The translations under genes were made by a program, and so were the position numbers. A stretch of 28,627 nucleotides of DNA from JAICLL01 sp035252155 (GTDB lineage: Bacteria > Planctomycetota > Planctomycetia > Pirellulales > JAICIG01): positions 1 through 28,627 of the forward strand of contig DATFDL010000072.1 of assembly GCA_035252155.1 (NCBI GenBank), given 5' to 3'. Position 1 is the stretch's first letter. Each line of letters begins with the position of its first letter. Of this stretch, positions 7,851 through 14,975 are shown in pieces. The notes under the pieces were generated by a model. That model did not search any database and was not told where the DNA came from. It saw nothing but the letters and a program-made list of their open reading frames with translations.

Positions 7851-9476
7851 CTAGTTCGGCGGGGGCAAGGGCGCGTCCGCTTTGGGTGGAGGCGGCATCG
7901 CCTCGGCCGCGGGTGGAGGCGGGAGGACCTCGACTTTGGGCGGAGGTGGCGGCGCCCCGACGGCGGGCGACGCTGGTCCACGGGCACCGGCCTGCCAGCC
8001 GCCGCCAAGGGCTTGATACGCGTTAACAATCGCAGACAGTTGCTCCTGTTTGGTGTCGATCAGCACCCTCCGCCCCTCCAACAGGTCGCGCTGGGCGAAG
8101 AGCACGTCGATGTATTCGACTTGGGCGAGCTGAAACAGGTTGTTCGCCACATCAACGGAGATCTCAAGCGCTCTCAACTGCTGCCGTTTGAGTGCGATGC
8201 TGTTGCTGTAGTTCTGCACCTTTGACACTCGATTCACTACCTCGGTGAAGGCGTTGAGGATCACGCGCTGGTAGTCGTAGAGGGCCTGCAATTGCCTAGC
8301 GTTCGCGTTCATGTAATCGGCTTTGATCGCCAGCCTGTTCACCAACGGCGCAACCAGTCCGCCCGCGACGTTGTATAACAAGGCTTGCGGCGTCAAGAAG
8401 AGATACTTGGTGTTGAAAGCCTCGTAGCCGACGCCGGCGGTCAGAACAAGCTTGGGAAAAAAGTTGGCCCGGGCGACGCGTACATCGAGCCCTGCGGCAT
8501 CCAGCTCGCGCTCGGCTTGGCGAATGTCGGGTCGGTTCTGTAGGAGCTGAGCGGGCACACCCACCCTCAGCATCGGTAGCAACAGATCGAAGAACGCCGC
8601 GGAATTGCGTTCGACGCCCTGCGGGAAGCGACCGGCCAGGAAGTTGATGCGATTCTCGGTCTCGATAATCTGCTGCCGAACAATCAGCTTTTCGCTTTGA
8701 TTCTTGCGGACCTCGGCCTGGAATCGCTGCACGGCCAGTTCGGTGTCTTGGGCGGCTTCCTTGCGGGCCTTGGCGATCTCGAGGCTTTGCTCCTGCAGCG
8801 CGATCACGCTATCCAAATTCTCCAGCCGTTTGTCGAGCGCCATCAGCCCGTAATAATTCTGGGCAATCTCCGCGGCCAGACGGGTGACGACATAGTTCCG
8901 ACCGTCGGTGGTGCCAAGGAAGCGGAGCGCTTGCGCGTCCCTGGCGTTGCGCAACTGCCGCCAAATGTCGATCTGCCAGGAAACGTCGGCGACTGGCAGC
9001 AGGAAATTACCAAGCGGATTGGGAAAAGTCGTGAACGGTTGGTCTAAAAGGAAGTTCGAGTAAGTGTCGCTTCCCTCCAGCGTGTAATCGCTTAATTTTC
9101 TGAACGAGGCACCGGCCCCGAGAGAGACGAAGGGAAGGTACGTCCCTTTTCGCCTCAGAATCTCATTGTTGGCGATCTGGATGTCCTCAGCCAGGATCTT
9201 GAGTTGCTGGTTTCCGACCAGAGCCTGGTCGACCAGACTGGTGAGCTTCGGATCTTTGAAAAACTCGTCGATCGGGATTTGTGAGGAGTTTTCCGAACCG
9301 GTCGCTCCTTGAAAGTTTTGCGGCAGAAAGAAGTTTTGCGGCACGCTTTGCGCCGGTAATGGCGGACGGAGCGCGGGCAGGCAGCCTGGCAATACCAGCA
9401 GGATGCCGCCCGCGATCGCCAACGCGACCGCGTTCTGCTGGTACTTCGTGCTCAGAGTTCTCACGAAGGACTTCAT
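7851..9476 (-). CDS. TolC/OprM-type outer-membrane efflux lipoprotein
   Basis: A 541-residue outer-membrane factor, the exit duct of the adjacent RND pump. The N-terminus is a lipoprotein signal with a lipobox ending LPGC at about residue 32. The family's duplicated coiled-coil/barrel architecture is visible: DVSWQIDIWRQLRNARDAQ, RLAAEIAQNYYGLMALDKRL, LLQNRPDIRQAERELDAAGLDV, then FTEVVNRVSKVQ. The C-terminal 40 residues are a proline-rich tail with PPPP blocks that is not part of the core fold. The start ATG has AAGGA 8 nt upstream. It is last in the pump operon, 243 nt after the pump gene. Confidence 0.94.
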   Translation of the reverse strand: MKSFVRTLSTKYQQNAVALAIAGGILLVLPGCLPALRPPLPAQSVPQNFFLPQNFQGATGSENSSQIPIDEFFKDPKLTSLVDQALVGNQQLKILAEDIQIANNEILRRKGTYLPFVSLGAGASFRKLSDYTLEGSDTYSNFLLDQPFTTFPNPLGNFLLPVADVSWQIDIWRQLRNARDAQALRFLGTTDGRNYVVTRLAAEIAQNYYGLMALDKRLENLDSVIALQEQSLEIAKARKEAAQDTELAVQRFQAEVRKNQSEKLIVRQQIIETENRINFLAGRFPQGVERNSAAFFDLLLPMLRVGVPAQLLQNRPDIRQAERELDAAGLDVRVARANFFPKLVLTAGVGYEAFNTKYLFLTPQALLYNVAGGLVAPLVNRLAIKADYMNANARQLQALYDYQRVILNAFTEVVNRVSKVQNYSNSIALKRQQLRALEISVDVANNLFQLAQVEYIDVLFAQRDLLEGRRVLIDTKQEQLSAIVNAYQALGGGWQAGARGPASPAVGAPPPPPKVEVLPPPPAAEAMPPPPKADAPLPPPN

Positions 9477-9719
9477 CCGTGTCGTCCTTGCTCAACCGCC
9501 AAACAGAATCAGCTTCGCCATCCAGGCAAACATTCACCAACGAATTTCATCGTCGGGTGGCCACGAAAGGCGCAGTCAAATTCGGAAAATTCGTTACAAA
9601 TTAACGCTTTGAATGCGCAATACACGGAATGAAGGCGTCAAGGGTCCTTGGGCGAGGATGGGAAGGGCAGGCAAAAGGCGCTCTTCACGAGACAATTCGC
9701 CGCCGCGATAGCGCGGCCT
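9477..9719. other. 243-bp spacer between pump gene and outer-membrane factor gene
   Basis: No convincing gene. The plus-strand open frames here are continuations of shadows of the outer-membrane factor gene. A short GC hairpin lies at 9702-9717 directly after the pump stop. An imperfect CGAATTT/AAATTCG inverted pair spans about 9540-9590. The gap is long enough to hold a separate promoter for the outer-membrane factor gene. Confidence 0.5.
9702..9717 (-). terminator. Short GC hairpin just after the pump gene stop
   Basis: GCCGCG-ATAG-CGCGGC forms a perfect 6-bp stem with a 4-nt loop two bases beyond the pump stop codon (9720-9722). No T-run follows on the minus strand, so it is not a classical intrinsic terminator. 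It may stabilise the upstream mRNA or attenuate readthrough. Confidence 0.3.
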
Positions 9720-12700
9720 TTAGATGATGTCACGATCTGGGTGGTATTCGACGGCTTCGCTCAGAGGTGCACCTGTGGCGTCTGGAAGCAGCTTGCCGTC
9801 GCCGGCTAGCCGTGCGAACAAGTAGTAAAGGCCGGGGATGACCAACACCCCGATCACAGTGCCCAGCAGCATCCCGCCGACCGCGGCGGTGCCGATCGTG
9901 CGGTTGCCGATCGCCCCGGGGCCGCTGGCGCGGATCAGCGGAACCAGGCCGGCGATAAAAGCGAACGAGGTCATCAGAATCGGCCGGAAGCGCAGCTTGC
10001 CGCCTTCGATGGCTGCCTCCTTCAGGCTCACGCCCTCGTGGTGGCGTTGCACCGCGAATTCGACGATCAAGATCGCGTTCTTGCCCAGCAAACCGACCAA
10101 CATGACCAGACTGATCTGGGCGTAGACGTCATTGGCCAAACCCATTGCCTGTAGGAACAGGAACGATCCGAAGACCCCCACCGGCAGCGACGCGATCACG
10201 GCCAGCGGCAGGATGAAGCTCTCGTACTGCCCGACCAGTACCAGATAGACGAAGCAGACGACGATCAGAAAGATGTAAATGGCCAGGTTTCCCTTGCGCG
10301 CCTCATCGTATGAGAGGGCTTCCCAGCCCAGGCCGTAGCCGTTGGGCAACGTCTCGTCGGCGACCTCCTGAATGGCCTTGAGGGCTTCGCCACTGCTGTA
10401 GCCTGGCGCCGGCGCGCCTTGAATCGCGGCGGAGGGATAGAGATTGTAGCGGTTGATCTCGTTCAAGCCCTGCTGCTGCTTGAGCGTGATGAACGACGAG
10501 CACGGGACCATTTCTCCCTTGTCGTTCTTGACGAAGATATTTTCCAAATCCTCGGGATACCGCCGGAACTGCGGCTTGGCCTGCACAAAGACCTTGTAAA
10601 ACTGCCCCCAGCGTACAAAACCTTGCTGCCAGGTGCTGCCCACGAGGGTCGAGAGAGTATCCAGCGCGTTGAAGATGGTCACGCCCTTCTGCATGGCCAC
10701 GGCGTTATTGATTTGGATGTCATATTGCGGATAGTTACTGGCAAAGAAGGTAAACAGCCCCTTCACCTCCTTGCGTTTCGCCAATTCGGCCAGGAACTTG
10801 TCGGTCACTTCGCCCAGCGCCAGGTAGTTCATCGTGTTTGTCTTATCGAGGACACGCACGGAAAAACCCCCGGCCGCGCCAAAACCCGGCACGGCGGGCG
10901 GCTCGAAGAACTCCAGTTTCACATTCGAGATCGTCCGGCATTCGTGCTCGAGAATCTGAATGATTTGTTTCGAAGTCAGCTTCCGCTCCGACCAGTTCTT
11001 CAAATTGATCAGGCACGTCCCGGCGTTCGAGCCGCGCCCCTCGGTCAACACCTCATAGCCAGCCAAGCACGAGACCGAGTTGACGCCGTCGATCTTTTTG
11101 GCGATCTCCTGCAGCTCATGCGATTTGGAGTTGGTGTATTCGATCGTCGAGCCGGGGGGAGTCTGCAGGATGCCATAAATCATGCCCTGGTCTTCCAGCG
11201 GGATGAAGCCGGCTGGAAGATGCGTGTTCACCACAAAAATGCCGACGCCAAAACCCGTGATCACCAACATGGTCAGCGGGCGCAGCGTGACAACCGGGCG
11301 CAGGAACGCGGCATAACCGCCCGTGACTTTCGTGACGCCAAGGTCGAAAAGGTGCAGCAGGATGGCGAGCGGCCCGCGCCTTTTTTTGCCCGTGTGCGGC
11401 TTGAGAATCAGCGCACAGAGCACCGGCGTAAGCGTCAGGGCCACGACGCCCGAGAGCACGATGGAGGTGGCCATCGTGATGCCAAACTGGCGGTAAAACG
11501 TGCCCACTGGCCCGGTCATGAAGGTCACCGGAACAAAGACGGCCGTCATCACCAGCGTGATAGCGATGATGGCGCCGCTGATCTCGTTGATCACCTCCTT
11601 GGTCGCCTGGTAGGGTCCAAGGTGCTTGGTGTGCATTTTGGCGTGTACCGCTTCGACCACCACAATGGCGTCGTCAACCACGACTCCGATGGCCAGCACC
11701 AGTGCGAACAGCGTAATCAAATTGATCGAAAGGCCGAGCAATTTGAGCAAAAAGAAGGTCCCGATCAACGATACCGGCACCGCCAACGTCGGGATCAGCG
11801 TGGAACGCACATCGCCGAGAAACAGGAAGACCACTAGCGAGACCAACACGAAGGCCTCCAAGAGCGTGTGAAGCACCTGGTGGATCGAGGCGTCCAGAAA
11901 GGTGGAAACGTCGTAGCTGACCTCATACGTCATTCCCGGTGGGAAACGCGTCTTCTTGAGCTCCTCCAGCTTCTCCTTGACCTCCTCGATAATGACCGCC
12001 GCGTTGGTGCCGGGCAGTTGCTTGAGCACAATGGCGGCCGAGGGATGGCCGTCGATGTCGGAGTAAATGTTGTAGTACGAAGCGCTCAGGTCGACTTCGG
12101 CGACATCCTTCAGGCGCAGCACCTCACCATTGGGGTTAGCCTTTACGATGATGTCTTCATATTGCTCCGGCCTGTCGTAGCGTCCCACCCAGGTCAGGAC
12201 GTACTCGACGGTTTGCGAGCGCCTGCCCGTCGCCTGGCCGAACCGGCCGGGCGAACCGATCATGCTTTGTTCGCCCAGGGCCTTCATGACGTCGGAGGAC
12301 GTCAGGTTGTAGGCGCGCATGCGGTCGATATCGAGCCAGACCCGCATGGCGTATTGACGGCTGCCGAGAATGTAGGCCATGCCGATGCCATGCACCCGCT
12401 TGATTTCGGGCAGGATGTCGACATAGGCGTAGTTGTAACAAAAATTCTGGTCGTGGGCCTTGTCGGTGCTGTAGATATTCACATACATCAGCATGCTCGT
12501 CATCGACTGCATGACGACGATGCCCTCGAGTTCCACGATGGGAGGGAGCCGTTGCTTGACCGTTTGAATGCGGTTTTGCACGTTCAAGACCGCCACGTTG
12601 GGATCGGTGCCGGGCTCAAAGATGATCATGATCGTGGCTTCGCCGGCACTGGTAGCGGCGGAAACCATATAGCGCATGTCAGGTACGCCATTGATGGCCT

Positions 12701-12899
12701 GCTCCAAGATGATCAGCACCGAGTCGACCAACACATTGGCGCTGGCGCCCGGATAGGCGACCGTGACCATCACCGCCGGGGGCGCGACGTTGGGAAATTG
12801 GGTGATCGGCAGATTGGTGATCGATAGCCCGCCCAGGAACAAAATGATGATCGAGATGACCATCGCCAACGCCGGTCGCTGCAGGAATTTCGAGAACAT
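9720..12899 (-). CDS. RND multidrug efflux pump, HAE1/AcrB type
   Basis: A 1059-residue inner-membrane proton-driven drug exporter, full length for the family. The N-terminus MFSKFLQRPALAMVISI starts helix 1 as in AcrB. The proton-relay double aspartate lies at 409-410 in GVVVDDAIVVVE, and PxxxTxFPxV-like NLPITQFPNVAPPAV follows helix 1. The C-terminal half repeats the 6-helix plan with GLANDVYAQISLVMLVGLLGKNAILIVEFA. It should trimerise and work with the membrane-fusion protein upstream and the outer-membrane factor downstream. Its ribosome site (GAGAGGAA) is supplied by a repeat copy in the spacer. Substrates cannot be inferred, though the operon resembles Mex/Acr multidrug systems. Confidence 0.96.
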   Translation of the reverse strand: MFSKFLQRPALAMVISIIILFLGGLSITNLPITQFPNVAPPAVMVTVAYPGASANVLVDSVLIILEQAINGVPDMRYMVSAATSAGEATIMIIFEPGTDPNVAVLNVQNRIQTVKQRLPPIVELEGIVVMQSMTSMLMYVNIYSTDKAHDQNFCYNYAYVDILPEIKRVHGIGMAYILGSRQYAMRVWLDIDRMRAYNLTSSDVMKALGEQSMIGSPGRFGQATGRRSQTVEYVLTWVGRYDRPEQYEDIIVKANPNGEVLRLKDVAEVDLSASYYNIYSDIDGHPSAAIVLKQLPGTNAAVIIEEVKEKLEELKKTRFPPGMTYEVSYDVSTFLDASIHQVLHTLLEAFVLVSLVVFLFLGDVRSTLIPTLAVPVSLIGTFFLLKLLGLSINLITLFALVLAIGVVVDDAIVVVEAVHAKMHTKHLGPYQATKEVINEISGAIIAITLVMTAVFVPVTFMTGPVGTFYRQFGITMATSIVLSGVVALTLTPVLCALILKPHTGKKRRGPLAILLHLFDLGVTKVTGGYAAFLRPVVTLRPLTMLVITGFGVGIFVVNTHLPAGFIPLEDQGMIYGILQTPPGSTIEYTNSKSHELQEIAKKIDGVNSVSCLAGYEVLTEGRGSNAGTCLINLKNWSERKLTSKQIIQILEHECRTISNVKLEFFEPPAVPGFGAAGGFSVRVLDKTNTMNYLALGEVTDKFLAELAKRKEVKGLFTFFASNYPQYDIQINNAVAMQKGVTIFNALDTLSTLVGSTWQQGFVRWGQFYKVFVQAKPQFRRYPEDLENIFVKNDKGEMVPCSSFITLKQQQGLNEINRYNLYPSAAIQGAPAPGYSSGEALKAIQEVADETLPNGYGLGWEALSYDEARKGNLAIYIFLIVVCFVYLVLVGQYESFILPLAVIASLPVGVFGSFLFLQAMGLANDVYAQISLVMLVGLLGKNAILIVEFAVQRHHEGVSLKEAAIEGGKLRFRPILMTSFAFIAGLVPLIRASGPGAIGNRTIGTAAVGGMLLGTVIGVLVIPGLYYLFARLAGDGKLLPDATGAPLSEAVEYHPDRDII

Positions 12900-12908
12900 G
12901 ACGTCGTA

Positions 12909-12973
12909 TTCCTCTCCCTCCGGGAGAGGTTAGGTGAGGGAAATTCCTCTCCCTCCGGGAGAGGTTCGGTGAG
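12909..12973. repeat. Two 30-bp hairpin repeats in tandem (35-bp period)
   Basis: Copies at 12909-12938 and 12944-12973 differ at one base. Each holds a perfect CTCTCCC-TCC-GGGAGAG hairpin followed by GTTNGGTGAG. They fill most of the 90-nt gap between the fusion-protein stop (12990) and the pump start (12899). On the coding strand the copy nearest the pump reads GGAGGGAGAGGAA, which places a Shine-Dalgarno-like sequence just upstream of the pump ATG. Confidence 0.85.
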
Positions 12974-12989
12974 TGCCAATAAAATTGAG

Positions 12990-14114
12990 CTATTCCGCGT
13001 GGTATTTCAGGTTTGCCGCGACTTCTTCCGGTTGACGATCCTCGAATTCCACTTTCTCGCCGTCGCGGACCTGCCGGATGCCCTCGAGAATGATCTTGTC
13101 GTTCACGCCAACTTCACCCTTCTTAATGACGAAGAGGTCTTCCAATTCATTCTCGATGGCGATCTCGCGCTGATGCGCGACGTTCTCTTCATCGATGGCA
13201 TATACATACCGCTTGGCGAGGACCTCGAAGGTCGCCCGTTGAGGAATGACCAGCGCGTCGTTCTCCACCCAGCTCAGCAACACGGTGCCGGTCTGACCGT
13301 GACGCAGCAGGCGCTCCGGCTGGCCGTCCTTTCGGTGTGAGATGATTGGGTTTTTGAAATCCGCGCGGAATGGAATGTTTCCGGTCTCATTGTTGAAATC
13401 GGCCTCGATGGCGCCGATGGTGCCGAGCTGGTCGAACTTGTTGCCGCTCGCCAGCAGGAGCTCGATTTTCAGGTCCTTGTTCTGTTTCAGGTTGGCCATG
13501 TATTCGAGGTAGCGCTTTTCGGGCAGATTGAAATAAACCCACATCACGCTGTTATCCGACAAGGTCGTCAGGATCTCCCCATCCTCGACCAGGTTGCCCT
13601 GTTGTTGGTAGAGGCGGTCGATGATGCCGTCAAAAGGCGCTTTGACGGTGGCAAAGTTCAATTCGGCAATCGCCAAATCGGCCTCTGCCCTGGCTTTGGC
13701 CAGCTCGGTCTGGATCACTTTCAACATATTTTCAGAGATCACGTTTTTTTTGAGCAGCTCCTTGTTGTAATTGAGCTTCAACTCCGCGAGCTTCGCCTCG
13801 GCCAACTCGACCTCGGCTTTTTTCTGGTAAAGAATGGGGACGACCTTGAACAGCACATCACCTTCCTTGACGTGCTGACCCTCTCGGACTTTGATTGCCT
13901 CGAGATACCCCGTCTGTAAGGCGCGCACCTTGATATGGCGCTGCGAGTGGATCTGGCAGACAAACTGCTGAGTGAGCGTGACCGCCTGCAACTGAGGATT
14001 GGTGGCCAGAATCTGATGGGCCTCCTCCTGATGCTCTTCCTTGTGCAGGTTGCAGGCCGGCAAGCAGAGGGCAATCAGCGCCAGGATGATGGCCGGAGTC
14101 GGTGACACTTTCAT
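12990..14114 (-). CDS. RND efflux membrane-fusion (periplasmic adaptor) lipoprotein
   Basis: A protein of about 374 residues that links pump and outer-membrane channel. I chose ATG 14114 because it gives a compact lipoprotein signal (MKVSPTPAIILALIALCLPAC) with an LPAC lipobox; an upstream TTG at 14135 would add seven residues. The domains follow the HlyD/AcrA plan: lipoyl half-motif GYLEAIKVREGQHVKEGDVLF, an alpha-helical hairpin rich in K/E/A/L, the second lipoyl half (ATVKAPFDGIIDRLYQQQGN), then beta-barrel and membrane-proximal domains (DALVIPQRATFEVL). It is the first gene of the three-gene pump operon. Confidence 0.93.
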   Translation of the reverse strand: MKVSPTPAIILALIALCLPACNLHKEEHQEEAHQILATNPQLQAVTLTQQFVCQIHSQRHIKVRALQTGYLEAIKVREGQHVKEGDVLFKVVPILYQKKAEVELAEAKLAELKLNYNKELLKKNVISENMLKVIQTELAKARAEADLAIAELNFATVKAPFDGIIDRLYQQQGNLVEDGEILTTLSDNSVMWVYFNLPEKRYLEYMANLKQNKDLKIELLLASGNKFDQLGTIGAIEADFNNETGNIPFRADFKNPIISHRKDGQPERLLRHGQTGTVLLSWVENDALVIPQRATFEVLAKRYVYAIDEENVAHQREIAIENELEDLFVIKKGEVGVNDKIILEGIRQVRDGEKVEFEDRQPEEVAANLKYHAE

Positions 14115-14477
14115 CGCGTTTCGCTCGAGAAGCAAGGTGCAATCATCAAAGGCAAGACCGCGCCGTTCCGAACGCGACAGGAAGGCAGACCACCTGCCGG
14201 TAGATCGCGTCGATGCCGGCAGGTGGTCGTGGGGGGTGTGAGAAGGGAAGTGCCGCGCTCATTCGTTCCGCAGGGGTGTCCGTAGTGCCCTCAATGGCAA
14301 ACACGGTGCCACACTGGCGGTGGGCCTTGGCGAGTGACCAGAACAGCCGTCTGAGCTTGGACTTACGACGGGAATCGCCCTGGCTGCCTGCGGCCTCTGA
14401 TCGAGCATTCAAGGACAAAATGTTTGCCTAAGAGAAAAAAACTAGCCATTTTCACTTGAGTTCGGCAAACGCTGTCG
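14115..14477. other. 363-bp intergenic region upstream of the efflux operon
   Basis: No supported gene. A 90-codon minus-strand frame (14146-14418) lacks a recognisable domain and its low-complexity composition looks accidental. The region must hold the efflux operon promoter and the end of the kinase/sigma transcript. The only clear structure is the 13-bp inverted repeat at 14188-14228. Confidence 0.5.
14188..14228. promoter_or_regulatory. 13-bp perfect inverted repeat (operator or attenuator candidate)
   Basis: GACCACCTGCCGG at 14188-14200 is perfectly complemented by 14216-14228 across a 15-nt loop. It lies 74 nt upstream of the fusion-protein ATG and 250 nt beyond the sigma-factor stop. 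It could be an operator for the pump operon or an RNA hairpin ending the sigma transcript; the lack of a T-run after it on the minus strand argues against a classical terminator. Confidence 0.45.
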
Positions 14478-14975
14478 TCAATTCTCTTTAAGATTCACGG
14501 ACAGCCAGGCACGCCCGTAGGCCCACCAAGAATCGGCCGTGCGTTCGGAGATTTCGAGCACCGCGGCGGACTGAGCCAGCGTCAAACCACCGAAAAAGCG
14601 GAGCTGAACCAGACCCGCCACGTGCGGATGCTCGAGGGCCAATTTCGAGAGCGCCTCGTCAAGAGCTTCCAGCTCTTCGTCCGGCGGCGGCACAACCAGA
14701 TGTCGCGATTCGAGGTCGACACGCCGCCCGCCGCCGCGCTTGGCCGCATTGCGCGCTCGGGCACGATCGACCAAGATTCGGCGCATGGCGAGGGCGGCGG
14801 CCTTCAGATAGTCGCACTTTGAAGCGAACGACCGGTCGCCGCCGAGCTTCAAAAACGCTTCGTGAACCAGCGCCGTGGCGTCGAGCGTCTGTCCGGGCTT
14901 TTCATGAGCCAGCTTCGCCGCCGCCAGTTTGCGGAGCTCGTCGTATACCTGCGGCAACAGTTCGCCGGGGGTCAT
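14478..14975 (-). CDS. ECF-type RNA polymerase sigma factor, shortened N-terminus
   Basis: A 165-residue extracytoplasmic-function sigma factor of the subfamily expanded in planctomycetes. Region 2 is visible as LLPQVYDELRKLAAAKL, GQTLDATALVHEAFLKL and YLKAAALAMRRILVDRARARNAAKRGG. Region 4 is at about 105-160 (GLTLAQSAAVLEISERTADSWWAYGRAWL). Relatives usually carry about 20 more residues in front, with a helix containing GDxxAA; here the frame upstream of the ATG does not encode it, so region 2 is shortened. The ATG overlaps the kinase stop by 4 nt (ATGA), so kinase signalling and sigma output are likely linked. No anti-sigma gene is seen. Confidence 0.9.
   Translation of the reverse strand: MTPGELLPQVYDELRKLAAAKLAHEKPGQTLDATALVHEAFLKLGGDRSFASKCDYLKAAALAMRRILVDRARARNAAKRGGGRRVDLESRHLVVPPPDEELEALDEALSKLALEHPHVAGLVQLRFFGGLTLAQSAAVLEISERTADSWWAYGRAWLSVNLKEN

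Noticed and set aside
10419..12827. Long plus-strand open frames (472 and 319 codons) opposite the RND pump
   Set aside because: They are antisense to a clearly recognised full-length pump, and their translations are rich in H, D, Q and R without domain features, as expected of shadows in GC-rich DNA.
14146..14418. 90-codon minus-strand gene upstream of the efflux operon
   Set aside because: No recognisable domain, no clear ribosome site, and it overlaps the 13-bp inverted repeat; probably chance.
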